The translations under genes and the position numbers were made by a program. Shown piece by piece: positions 53,075 to 62,675 of a stretch of DNA of 64,000 bases; the first letter of the stretch is position 1; each line of letters opens with the position of its first letter. Origin of the DNA: Crotophaga sulcirostris (Eukaryota > Chordata > Aves > Cuculiformes > Crotophagidae); NCBI GenBank assembly GCA_013397455.1, contig VYZB01000145.1, forward strand, positions 1,895,104 through 1,959,103, written 5' to 3'. Under the pieces are notes generated by a model. It searched no databases. It was given only the letters and a program-made list of their open reading frames with translations, and had not been told where the DNA came from.

Positions 53075-56000
53075 GGTTTGTGTGTTTGTTTTCCATTATG
53101 TACTCGGTCTTGTTTGATTGAATTGAGATTCCCCTCTCTGTGTTGCCATGATTGCCATTGCCAAGGGAAGGTGCTCAGTGGCGGCTCTTGCACGGAGGGG
53201 ATGCTTAGGAAAGGGTCACAAATAGAAGTGAAGAGACCTGGGGCTGTTTAGCCTGGAGAGGAGGAGGCTGAGGGGAGCCCTCAGCGCTCTCTGCAGCTCC
53301 TGAAAGGAGGTTGTGAGGAGGTGGGTGCTGGGCTCTGCTCCCAGGTGACAGAGGATAGGATGAGAGGAAATGGCCTCAAGTTGAACCAGGGGAGGTTGAG
53401 ATTGGATACTGGGAAAAATTTCTTTACCAAAGAGTGGTGAAGCCCTGGCAGAGGCTGCCCAGGGCAGTGGTGGAGTCTCCATCCCTGGAGGGGTGCAAAA
53501 AACATGTAGAGGTGGCACTTGTGGACATCGTGGTGTCTGGCTGGTGGTTGGACTGGATGAGCTGAGAAGGCTTTTCCAACCTTAATGATTCTGTGATTGA
53601 CTGACTCTAGGTCGCACCTGCACAATCAGTGTGACCATGGCTGTGGTCAGGAGTGGTCCCTGCCTTGCAGAGCTGCTTGGTTTGGGGGGTTTGTCTGTCC
53701 CTGTTGCGTTCCCTGCTCCAACCTCACGGCTCGCTCTGCTCGGGCTTTGCAGAAATCCCTGGAGCTGCCCTGAGGTTTGCTGGGCTGTTGGGTGCCCCGA
53801 GGGTGGGCAGTGACCACACAGCCCGGCCGGGCCGCCTTGCTCTGAGCAGCCAGGGTGGGTTTTAATTAAAACCGAGACTTCACTACTTCTTTCAAATCTT
53901 TGGGAATAGGTTACAGAGCTGCTGAGCGAAAAATGTAGGAGGCAGATGTGCCCCATGCCCACTGCGGTGCTGAGGGCAGGAAAGGAGGAGACCCAGGAAA
54001 CAGAATTAAAAGGAAAACCAAACAAAACCAATGGAAGTTAGGAAAGTGGTTTCTGCGCTGGGTGGAAACCCCTCGGGATGCGCTGCTGGCGTCGGCTGAG
54101 AGCGGCCGTGGTGCAGCCAGCCAGGGCATTCTTGGAAGTCAGTTGGGTTTAAGAACAAAATTGATGTGGATATTTCGTTTATTGCGTAGCATTTGCTTAC
54201 TTTTTGGGTTGTTTTGGGGTTTTTTTTGTGTCCCCACGTAGGCACTGACGGCGGCAGAGGCTTTGCCGTCATGAGGTGCCTTCCCCAAGTGCCTTGCGGG
54301 TTCCTCCAGGGAGGTTTTGTTTTCCCCAGAATGGGTGGGGGCTGGGGGCACCTCCTCATGGTATTTTCCTTCTGCTGGTGCAGTGCGTGGCTCCTCCGTC
54401 TGGAACGGTGGAAGCTCCCCAGGTGACCAGGGTCACCTTCTGGTGCAAAGCAAATGGGACACGTCCTGGCGCTGGGCTGGGCTGGAGAGGGCTGTCAGCT
54501 CGGGGAGAAGGTCCAGAGAGCCGTTCCAGGGAAGTGTTCCATGGCTGAAACGGAATCTTTAATAATTGGTGCAATCTCTTTAATGGCTCGGTGCAGTCAC
54601 TTGCCTGGTGAGGAGGGAAATGCAGCCGCGTTGGGCTTTCTCACACACAATTAAATCAGCGGGAGCCCAAGCACCAGCGCAGATAAACGCGCTCAGGAAG
54701 TAAAGAGGGAGGGCAGGGCACGTGCCTCGCTGCCCAAAGGCTTCTGCCAAGGAAGTGGGACTTCCTTACATGCTTTTAGAGTCAAAAGTCATCAAGCATG
54801 GTGGATTCTGGAATGTTTCCAAACAGCCAAACATCCTTCAGCCCTTTGGCTTCACCTGCTGACCACCAGCACCCCCTCACAAAGCGCGCGGAGCAAACCC
54901 CTTGCTGGGAGTTGTGTGCTCTGGGTGTGAAGGGGGGAGCGTCCAGCTCTCACCAGCGGCCCAGGCTCTGCATTAGGAAATACCCTTGGGCTATCCCAGC
55001 ACACACTTCTGCCTGGAAAGCTGTGGTGGTGACCAGCACGTTCCTAGAAGCAGGCACACGGCACAGGACATGTTCCTGGCTTACGTAGTTGTGTTTCTCC
55101 CATTTTTCTTGGAAACCCAGGAGGTTGCTGTAGGCATTAGCTGTTACCATGTGCTTCCTCAAATGTGATGCTGCAAGGACACAAAGCTTTGTGCTTGACA
55201 GAGACTAAACTGTTGTTACGGGTGTGGTGGGATGGAGCCCTCTGTCTGGCCAGGACCAGAGCTGCTGCCTTGGGTACCACGCAGAGCGAGCAGCTGAAAT
55301 GGAAACACAGCTTCACACATTGCGAGGTTTCGTGTTCTCAGTGAGGTCGGAGCGCGGGAGCTGCACGGTCAAGAGGTGCCTTTGCTAGCAAAGAGAACCA
55401 CAGCAAAGAGGACCCAGGTGGTGGATTTGCCAGGAAGTGGTTTGAGGAGCACAGGCTGCCATGCAGGGAGGGGCAAGGACAGGCTTTGCTGGTGCCCCCC
55501 TCTTCCCAGAGGTGAGGTTGGCTGTGTTGCAGCTGCCAAGGGCCTCCTGCCCACAGCCTGGGTGCACTCCCTGCCCCGTGCCAGCCAAACCCATCCCATT
55601 TCCCATGTCGAGGGAACCAAGCAGAGACCTGGGACTACTGCTCCAGCACACAGAGGAACCAACACGAGTGAGGCTGGGGCTTCTCTTGTTGGCTTTGCTT
55701 CAGGGCGGGCCTGGGGAGTGTGGCAACTGTGGCTGCTAATGCTGTCTGCAGAGTAATTACTCTGGGGTCTTAATTAGCTTTAAATTGATTTCCCCTGGCT
55801 CTGATTGTTAATCCTCTGCTCCCAGGGGAGTTTTCCCCATTTGGATGGAGTCCCTCTGCCCTGCAGGTAAGCCTTTATCTCACAGATTCCTTCCTTTGAC
55901 CCTTGCTTCCACTCAGCCCTGGTTTATTTCTGCAGCACAGGTTGTTTTCACTTTATCTTTGCTCAGCACAGCTCTGCCTGCTGAGGCATCGTTATCTGCT

Positions 56001-56430
56001 TTCCTTGGTGTGTTTGAATTTCATTCTCCTGCCTAAAACTCTGATTTTGGGCTCAGGGGATTTTTCTGTCACTTTCCTGGCTGGGTTTGCCATTCTCCTG
56101 CCTTCCAGCCCGGGGCTGCTTTGCTCACAGCGCCCCAAAACTCAGCAGGTGCTTGGCAGGTCTCAGGCTGGGGGTATCTCACAGGGACAGGGGAGTGGGG
56201 CCCAGAGGCCGCATCCCAGGTGATGTGCTCCTGCCTCCAGCCAGCTGAATATCCAAACATCTGCAGAGAGCCATTCTGGGGGCACTCCTCGAGTGGGTTG
56301 GGTGTTCTTGCTTGGTTTTTTAGACCTGAGCTCCCAGAACTGGAGCTGGGACCTCCTCCTGCCTGCAGAGCCAGGGCCCTGCCCCTCCCCAGCCCTCCCT
56401 GGGGTGCAGAAATCCTTTCCAGCAGCAGTG
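53075..56430. other. Intergenic region between convergent SLC4A4 and GC
   Basis: About 3.4 kb between two facing 3' ends. It holds one CR1 (53236-53600) and otherwise unique sequence with short open frames that show no homology I recognise. No RNA gene seen. Confidence 0.8.
53236..53600 (+). mobile_element. CR1 LINE 3' end, second subfamily
   Basis: About 365 bases from TTTAGCCTGGAGAGGAGGAG to TAATGATTCTGTGATTGAC; the best-preserved member of this type here. Confidence 0.9.
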
Positions 56431-56448
56431 AGGGTGCTTTGGAAAGTC

Positions 56449-56454
56449 TTTATT
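56449..56454 (-). terminator. GC: GC polyadenylation signal AATAAA
   Basis: AATAAA on the - strand (TTTATT on +) in GCTGCAATAAAGACTTTCC, the only canonical signal within 300 bases downstream of the stop codon. Confidence 0.8.
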
Positions 56455-56470
56455 GCAGCTGCAGGAACGT

Positions 56471-56515
56471 GGTGGTGGTGATGCTGGTGGGTGGGTGGTG
56501 GTGATGCTGGTGGGT
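56471..56515. repeat. 22-bp tandem duplication near the GC 3' end
   Basis: GGTGGTGGTGATGCTGGTGG with a GT(G) tail occurs twice head to tail, within the predicted 3' UTR and about 20 bases from the polyadenylation signal. Confidence 0.9.
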
Positions 56516-56747
56516 GGACACGAAGCCGCGGGCTCACTGGCACCTTCCTCTCCCAGCGCACGGAAAAGCAGCCGTCGGGGCGTCCTCCAGCCCCGTTCCC
56601 CAAGCTCCTGTTGACATCCTGCTTCCCTGTGTACCCCGCAAAGCTCAGCCCCAGGTGCGGGGTGGGACCCTCTCCCCCAGCCCCACAACCCACCCCCACC
56701 TGTGCATGACCTCCCCGTGCCGGGTCCCCCCGCAGCCGCTCACCTGG

Positions 56748-56801
56748 CTAACCCAGCAGGCAGGAGCCCCCCTCACACACCGCGCCCAGCTCCGAGCTCA
56801 C
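56748..56801 (-). CDS. GC: GC exon 12, coding part (C-terminus)
   Basis: Acceptor TTTTCCAG. Reads VSSELGAVCEGGSCLLG then TAG. Four bases after the stop there is a strong donor (CCAG, then GTGAGC), so the exon probably ends at 56744 and the 3' UTR continues in a separate non-coding exon, as in human GC. Confidence 0.92.
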   Translation of the reverse strand: MSSELGAVCEGGSCLLG

Positions 56802-59800
56802 CTGGAAAAGGAGGGAAGGAGCCAAGGGGCAGCCCTGGCAGCAAGGGCTGGCTGCCAGCACGGCACGGGGGGTGGGGCTGTGGCTTTACCTTGGAGGCGC
56901 AGAAGAGGGGAGGTGAATTGGGGGGGCAGCAGGTGGAGGCGAAGTCTGCCCGCTGCTCCACCAGCTGCCCCAGCAGCTCGGGGCTGGCCTCGGGCAGCGT
57001 CTGCACCAAGCTCTCCCGCAGCCTGCGGGGTGGGATCGGCAGGGTCAGTGGGGATCGGGGGGTTCAGTGGGCACTGGTGGGTTCAGTGGGGAGCCAGGGG
57101 GAATTCCATACCCACGTGGCATTGTTGGGGGCAGTGGGAGCACATGGGATGGCAGCAGGGCTGGGTGCCCTGCGAGGGATGTCTCGTGCTTCCCTGTATT
57201 TTGCTGCTACTTAGGCTCAAAACCATTCATGCATCCTCAAAATTTTGATCCAGTTTTGGAAGGGGACAAAGACTCACCTCTTCTTGAAGTCGAGGAAACT
57301 GAGCTCGTTGTACTGCCCGCAGAGCTGGCCGGCCTTCTCCAGGAAGCGCGGCAGCTCTTCCTCCATCCGCTGGCGCTGGGAGGCACAGGGTGGCTGTGAC
57401 CCGGCTGGGAAAGCCTCTACGGGTGTTGTGGGGGACACAGGGCTGGGGACAGAGAGACGGCTGAGCCAGCAGAGCCGTCCCCTCTGCTCACCTTGCTGTC
57501 CAGGCAGGCAGGAGCATCCTTGGCAGAGCAGCATTCCCCTCGGACTTGCTGGCAGGTGTCGTACAGCTTGCCGAGGAAGGCGTCGGGGACGCTGGTGTGC
57601 CTCCGCGCCAGCTCAAACAGGAACCTGGAGAGGGGACACCAGTCACCATACAGCTCTTCATCACTGGTGCCACTCAGTGTGGGATGGAGGCTGCTTTTCA
57701 CATCTTTATCATAGAATCATGGGATGGTTTGAACTGGAAGGGGCCCCAAAGCCCATCCAGTTCCACTTACCACTGGGTCAGGGGGCTCCAAGCCCCATCC
57801 AACCTGGCCTGGAACACCTCCAGGGATGGGGCAGCCACCACTGCTCTGGGCAACCTGGGCCAGGTCCTCCCCACCCTCACAGAAAACATTTCTCCCTAAG
57901 ATCTCATCTCAATCTCCCCTCTTGCAGCTGAAAACCATTCCACCTCATCCTGTCCCTGCACTCCTTGATCAAGAGCCCCTCCCCAGCTCTCCTGTAGGCC
58001 CCCCTTCAGTACTTTACGCAGCCCCCAGGGGCTGAGGGAAGAGAGGATGCTCCCCCAGTTATGCTAACAATAATCAAACCCTCTAACAAAGACCAGGGGG
58101 GAAGGAAGGACAAGCCACTCGGCTGCGGTGGGCACTGCTCACCTCTTGGCGTGCCGAGGCCCCTCCTCGCTGCACAGCTGCCCATTTGTTGGCTTCTGCA
58201 CCTCGGGCAGTTTCGGGGGAGGCACCGGTGGCAAAGCCGCGATGCAGAAATAGTTCTGCATGAGGTTCTTCCCCTTGCAGCAGTCGGCGATCCTCTCGTC
58301 TCGGGCCGACAGCGCGCCGCAGGCTTTGGCCGTGTGCTCCGACAACTGCAAAGAGCGGAGCCGGGGAGCGCGGGGCTGGGGAGGCTGTGGACCCCTCCCC
58401 ACCGGGGGTTCACTCCCTAAGGCCCTGCTGTGGTGCAGGAGGTGGTTTTGGGTGGGCTCCTGGCTCTCCTACCTTCTTCTGCATGCAGTCCTCCGCCACC
58501 GAGTCGCAGCACTGGGAAAACACCTCGGCAGCATCTTCTGCCAGGGGGTAAAGGTCCTCGAAGGAAGCACCGGGCATCTTCTGAGCAAGCGAGGTGAGGT
58601 AGCTGGGAAGGCACAAGGGACACAGGGGGGGCAGGGAGCTCAGCTTCTCCTTCCCCATTAACAGCTCCAAGGGTGGTTTCACCACGTGGAGGTGCAGGAG
58701 GAAGACGACAGAGAGCCACAGGGCTCAGCGCCTCCACGATACACAAAGCGCTTCCGTGGGATGCTATGGCACGTTTGGTTTCACATCTCAATTAAAGTTT
58801 CTTTGTGAATGTGGCCTGCAAACAGGATCTACAGCTTGACAAGGAACACGCTTCCAGGCTGACCCTCATTCGAGGAGAGAAAAGGCCATTTCTCCCCTTT
58901 TTACCTGAAGGTGACTTTGTCCTTCCCGTATGCTGTGAAGCGGGAGCAAACCCGGTTTGACATCAAGGTGAGGAGGGAGAGGGTTTTCCTTTCCAGTTTC
59001 TGCCACAAAAAGAAGATGGAGGTGTCCTCGAAGAGAAGTGCAAGCCTTTCCCAGCCACCTCTCCTATGGCCATCGGTGCTCGCCCTGCTCCCCATGGAGC
59101 GAGGATGGGGATGGGTTGGGTGGTCCGAGGGACCTTACCTCCTTCAGGAAGCAGGCAGTGGGCTTGGCAGAGATGCAGCAGGTGGAGACCATGGAGAGGA
59201 AGGTCTTGGTGGAGCCCAGGAGCACGGGCAGGGGTGCCTGGCTGTAGCTGCTGGCATACTCGTGCAGAAACCTGCGGCAGAGGAAGCTGGGGAGGGCCAG
59301 CTCCCAGAAGCAGGTGCTTGGGTGCAGGAGATGTGGGGGTTTGGGGGTGTTTGCGCTGCCCAGGGATGGGAACCCTCTCCAGGTGTCACCCTGTGCTGCT
59401 GCCTTATTGCACCAAGCCATGGAGCAGGGTGGTCGCCCCTCATCCCTCTGGTAAAACCCTGCTCCAGGGGCCTGTGCAAACACAGGATGCCTCGACCTTT
59501 TGCTCTGATGTAGTGGTAGCCCCATGGCCACCAAGGGCCGTAGCAGCAATGGCAGAGGGGCGAGACCAGGAAGAGGTTTGATGGTGGGAATCTGGACATC
59601 AGCTGGCGCCACCACCCAACTGGGAGCTGTTGGTGAGACCGAGCATCCAGCCGAGCTCACCTGTCTGCAAAGTCCTTGGGGTCCTTCTTGAAGGCCTCGC
59701 AGAGCTCTTCGTTGGAGGGCTGGAGGTAGCGGGGCAGCTCCTGGGGCGGGTGCTGCAGGGCGGCCAGGCACAGCTTCCGCTCCAGTCCCTCGTGGGCGCA

Positions 59801-62508
59801 GCAGCCGGCCGTGCCGGGGTGCGCGGGGAAGGGTGAGCCCCCACTGCAGGACTTGGCCGACAGAGCTGAGGACTGCGGGGGGAGAGGAGGTGACGTGCTG
59901 GGCACCATCCCACCCCCCCGGTTTTGGGGTCCATCGCCCCGGTTCGGTCGGCCTCACCCCGGCATCGTAGCAGGAGGGGTCGGCACCCTCGGTGCAGCAG
60001 GATTCGGCCAGGGAGACGATCTCGCGCACAAGGTGGTCGATCTCCTCAAAGGTGGCATTGGAGAACTTCCTGCTGTTGGCGATGATGGTCCTGGGAGCAG
60101 GGAGCAAGGAGAGGATGAGCTGGTGGCACATTTCTCTCTCTTAAAAGAAAAATCACATTGCAGCATCGTTCTGCCAAAACAGGCGCATCAGCCAGAGCAG
60201 AGCAGTTGTGGCACAGCAAGAAATAGCAGCGTATTCCCTGGAGAAGAGCTGGGAAAGAACTGGAGAGGGTCTCATGCTGGAAGACCACACATCAGGTCAG
60301 TTAGAATTCCTAATTATTCAGGCACCTAATTGATTTTGAGGAACTCGACAACGAAGCACTTTTCTCCTATTAAGAGCAATCAGATCCTGATTCACAGGGA
60401 GTGAATAAACCCTCCCCTTTCAAAGATTATGTTTATTTAACTTTTTTTTGGTCCTGGCTTAGGTCCTGAGTGTCCTGGGAGGGCAAACACGGCAGGAGGT
60501 ACCTACAGGGTTCGGAAGTCCTCCTTCCCCAGGGTCTTGAAATCCTGGCAGACTTTGTCGCGGACATAGGCTCTACCTGTGGGCACAGAAAGGGAGGGTT
60601 TGTGAGTGGGATCTGTGCCTTGGCTGCTCGGGTGCCGCCTGGGTGGTGGCTGCGTAGCCAGGACCCCTCATCTGCTGGGGCTGGAGGGAACACCAGCACT
60701 GCCTTCCCTGCAGTGACACCTCTTTGGGTGGCAGCAGAGCTTGTTTCCTGTCTCCTTGCAGGGAAAAGACTGAGCAGCACGGCTCTGCGTAACTGAGTCT
60801 CCTGCAGGGAGTAACGCTGCTCTTTTGCTTTTTGTCAGGGAAAATGGTATTTGGGGAACAGCGTGTTCCCACTTGACCTCCGTTTTGCTCTTGCTTTCAG
60901 CTTCCCTCCCGACAGCAGCAGCAGCACGGGAACGAGGGCTCCTGCTTCATTCCCTTGGGGATGGCTGTTCCGTTGCACAGTCGCTTTGTTTCTCGAGTGG
61001 GACACGGTGGGAGCACCCGGGTACGATGCTGCACGGAGCTGCAGAGCAGCCACGGCTGCTGCCGGCCTCGCAGGAGCATCCCTGGTACCCAGAGAGTGGC
61101 TCCAGCTGGGCAAGGGGCAGGAGGAACACCCTCCCTGTAGCCAGGAGACAACAGGTAAAACGTTGTCTGCATTCACCCCTTGCCCAAACGGTCATTTCTG
61201 TGCATTTCTGCTTTTAGGGAGAAATTTTTTTAGGAAGACATGTTTTCCTGTGAGGGTGGGGAGGCCCTGGTCCAGGCTGCCCAGAGCAGTGGTGGCTGCC
61301 CCATCCCTGGAGGTGTTCCAGGCCAGGCTGGATGGGGCTTGGAGCCCCCTGATCCAGTGGGAGATGTCCCTGCCCTTGGCAGGGGGTGGGACTGGATGGG
61401 CTTTGAGGTCCCTTCCAACCCAACCCATTCCAGGATTCTCTGAACTGTGTGGTGATGTTTCTCCTGGCAGGGTTTGTTGCCCATAAGGTCTGGGAGCTCT
61501 GGAGATGGAACCCTGGAGGTGAGGAGCACCCAGCAGTGCAGACAGCCCCGGCGACTCTCCCACCCCTGGAAAAACACCATCGATTTCTGCAGCAAACCGC
61601 GCTGGTTAGACTTTGGCAGGGTAAACACTGATACCAGTATTTACCGGTGTTACCGTCACCTCCCCAGACCCGAGGGGTTACGGGCCGTTACACCAAAGGT
61701 CACTCTGCTTCACGGGGAGAGGAGGGCGAGGGGGCTTTTGCCAGGCTGGTAGCACTGGGAAAAAAAGGGAAGCCATGGGAAAAGTCAATTAAATCTTTTT
61801 CCTCATGGGAGCAGTGGCTGCTGGGCCTGCTGTAAGTGCCAATATGTTGTATTTTTTTTTCCATTTTCATAGAGTGGTATAGAATCAAGGAATCATTTGG
61901 TCAGAAAAGACCTTTGAGATCATCAAGTATGGGAGAAATAGTGATTCAGTGGGAGGTGTCCCTGCCCATAGCAGGGGAACTGGATGGGCTTTAAGGTCCC
62001 TTCCAAGCCAAACCATTCTATGGTTCTATGGTTCTAACTAAGTTCCAAGGGTTTTCCTTGGCAGATGGATGAGTCCCTGCGGAGCTGTGGAGGCAGCAAG
62101 GGGTGGCATGGAGCATCGTTCCCATCCAAGGGATGGGCTTTACAGTGCAATGGTGCTTGTGAAGGGGAGTCAGAAAATCTCATTTTCCCTGGCAAAGGGC
62201 AGAAGCCAGGCCCTGCAACAGTGTCCTCTCCTCCTCCCTCTGCCCCCAGCCCAGCCTCTTCCCCTCCCAGCTCCTCCAGGATCTCCCTAAACGGGCATCC
62301 TGGGTACAGAAACATCATCCCATGCCTTCCCTTTCCTCTCTGTGATTTGGCAGTGGGCTCAGGAGAGGGGAGGCCACCAAAACCCACCACAGCTGATGGA
62401 CCCCAGCCTCACCCCAGAGGAGACCAAGGCCCTATGATAGATGCCCTTACCTCGGTGCTCGGCACATGCGGCAGCCAAAAGCAGAAGCAGGGCAAGAGCT
62501 GTCCTCAT
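56748..62508 (-). CDS. GC: GC, vitamin D-binding protein (complete CDS, 12 coding exons)
   Basis: Twelve exons on the - strand join to 483 codons plus stop (56748-56750); human DBP has 474. The product is a secreted serum protein of the albumin family that carries vitamin D sterols and binds G-actin. A 16-residue signal peptide (MRTALALLLLLAAACA) precedes EHRG. The paired cysteines typical of the fold recur: ESCC, AGCC, STCC, SQCC, ADCC, GECC, STCC. It matches recalled chicken and human DBP along its whole length. One N-glycosylation sequon (NAT, exon 3) is absent from human at that place. The tail SSELGAVCEGGSCLLG is longer than in mammals and has two more cysteines. Introns are short (85 to 518 bases except the 1.9-kb first); all are GT-AG. 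The neighbour SLC4A4 converges on it, as in human. Confidence 0.97.
56890..57022 (-). CDS. GC: GC exon 11
   Basis: 133 nt, acceptor CCCGCAG, donor GTAAAG. Encodes LRESLVQTLPEASPELLGQL, VEQRADFASTCCPPNSPPLF and CASK; DFAS-CC and SPPL-C are the conserved C-terminal signature of the family. Confidence 0.96.
57278..57375 (-). CDS. GC: GC exon 10
   Basis: 98 nt, acceptor CCTCCCAG, donor GTGAGT. Encodes RQRMEEELPRFLEKAGQLCG and QYNELSFLDFKK. Confidence 0.95.
57492..57624 (-). CDS. GC: GC exon 9
   Basis: 133 nt, acceptor TCTCCAG, donor GTGAGC. Encodes FLFELARRHTSVPDAFLGKL, YDTCQQVRGECCSAKDAPAC and LDSK. FELARRH and the GECC pair align with human FELSRR and GECC. Confidence 0.96.
57711..58018 (-). 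mobile_element. CR1 LINE 3' end inside GC intron 8
   Basis: Reversed (same strand as GC), about 308 bases, from TCATAGAATCATGGGATGGT to the segment with GAGCCCCTCCCCAGCTC. It fills well over half of the 518-base intron. Confidence 0.9.
58143..58345 (-). CDS. GC: GC exon 8
   Basis: 203 nt, acceptor CTTTGCAG, donor GTGAGC. Encodes LSEHTAKACGALSARDERIA, DCCKGKNLMQNYFCIAALPP and a proline-rich stretch to EGPRHAK. Its downstream intron is largely filled by a CR1. Confidence 0.96.
58473..58602 (-). CDS. GC: GC exon 7
   Basis: 130 nt, acceptor TTCCCAG, donor GTAGGA. Encodes YLTSLAQKMPGASFEDLYPL, AEDAAEVFSQCCDSVAEDCM and QKK, with the Cys-Cys pair and AEDCM of domain II. Confidence 0.96.
58905..58999 (-). 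CDS. GC: GC exon 6
   Basis: 95 nt, acceptor GTGGCAG, donor GTAAAA. Encodes KLERKTLSLLTLMSNRVCSR and FTAYGKDKVTF; LSLLT and SNRVCS match human. Confidence 0.95.
59139..59271 (-). CDS. GC: GC exon 5
   Basis: 133 nt, acceptor TGCCGCAG, donor GTAAGG. Encodes FLHEYASSYSQAPLPVLLGS, TKTFLSMVSTCCISAKPTAC and FLKE; QAPL, STCC and CFLKE match human. Confidence 0.96.
59661..59872 (-). CDS. GC: GC exon 4
   Basis: 212 nt, acceptor CCCGCAG, donor GTGAGC. Starts SSALSAKSCSGGSPFPAHPG and continues CCAHEGLERKLCLAALQHPP to KKDPKDFAD. LERKLC and the SALSAKSC block are nearly invariant between birds and mammals. Confidence 0.96.
59958..60090 (-). CDS. GC: GC exon 3
   Basis: 133 nt, acceptor CTCCCAG, donor GTGAGG. 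Encodes TIIANSRKFSNATFEEIDHL, VREIVSLAESCCTEGADPSC and YDAG. It contains the gene's NAT glycosylation sequon and the first Cys-Cys pair. Confidence 0.96.
60507..60576 (-). CDS. GC: GC exon 2
   Basis: 70 nt, acceptor GCCCACAG, donor GTAGGT. Encodes RAYVRDKVCQDFKTLGKEDF then RT, the start of albumin-like domain I; KEDF is shared with human. Confidence 0.95.
61214..61441 (+). mobile_element. CR1 LINE 3' end inside GC intron 1
   Basis: From TTTTAGGGAGAAATTTTTTT through the core to CATTCCAGGATTCTCTGA; antisense to GC. Confidence 0.9.
61875..61930 (-). mobile_element. CR1 LINE 3' end, short
   Basis: Reversed: GTATAGAATCAAGGAATCAT to AGACCTTTGAGATCATCAAG. Confidence 0.7.
61943..62036 (+). mobile_element. 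CR1 LINE 3' end
   Basis: ATTCAGTGGGAGGTGTCCCT to CATTCTATGGTTCTATGGTT; 13 bases after an oppositely oriented CR1 end. Confidence 0.85.
62451..62508 (-). CDS. GC: GC exon 1, coding part (signal peptide)
   Basis: The start ATG at 62508-62506 has A at -3 (CAACATGA). It encodes MRTALALLLLLAAACAEHR plus one base of Gly; donor GTAAGG. The hydrophobic core and small residues before EHRG give a clear cleavage site after Ala16. Confidence 0.96.
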
Positions 62509-62566
62509 GTTGGGGCTGGTCTCCCTCCTCCTGCCGGGAAGCGGCGCTGGGAATCCCACCCTGGAG

Positions 62567-62573
62567 CTTATAT
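62567..62573 (-). promoter_or_regulatory. GC: GC TATA box
   Basis: ATATAAG within CCATATAAGCTCC on the - strand, 59 bases upstream of the ATG. Transcription would start near 62540, giving a 5' UTR of about 30 bases, similar to other DBP genes. Confidence 0.85.
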
Positions 62574-62594
62574 GGAGGCAGCGCTAATTGTTGG

Positions 62595-62607
62595 GTGAAT
62601 GATTAAT
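62595..62607. promoter_or_regulatory. HNF1-like palindrome, proximal
   Basis: GTGAATGATTAAT matches the HNF1 consensus GTTAATNATTAAC at 11 of 13 positions (N counted as a match). It lies about 20 bases upstream of the GC TATA box. HNF1 is an established regulator of mammalian DBP in liver. Confidence 0.7.
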
Positions 62608-62675
62608 CCTGGTGGTGGGGCAGAGGGCGAGCATCCTTGGCCTGCCTGGTGCCAGTGCCTCCGAAATCGGCCTCA

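Larger units (their letters stand above)
56435..56626 (-). other. GC: GC non-coding exon 13 (3' UTR), boundaries approximate
   Basis: Inferred from the donor just after the stop codon and the AATAAA on the - strand. A plausible acceptor is GTACACAG ending at 56627. The exon would hold a tandem repeat of about 22 bp. Another acceptor nearby cannot be excluded. Confidence 0.5.
60577..62450 (-). other. GC: GC intron 1
   Basis: The only long GC intron (1.9 kb). It contains three CR1 fragments (61214 on +, 61875 on -, 61943 on +), the last two in inverted arrangement. The remainder is unique. Confidence 0.85.

Noticed and set aside
56514..57248. 244-codon open frame on +
   Set aside because: Antisense shadow of the GC-rich 3' exons of GC; no homology and no start context.
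59064..60131. 355-codon open frame on -
   Set aside because: It reads through the short GC intron after exon 3 and then out of frame through exon 4; only the parts bounded by splice sites (exons 3 and 5) are real.
62357..62559. Alternative upstream start for GC adding residues before MRTALA
   Set aside because: The added part begins at a GTG close to the TATA box and upstream of the predicted transcription start; the ATG at 62508 has a good context and opens directly into a signal peptide.
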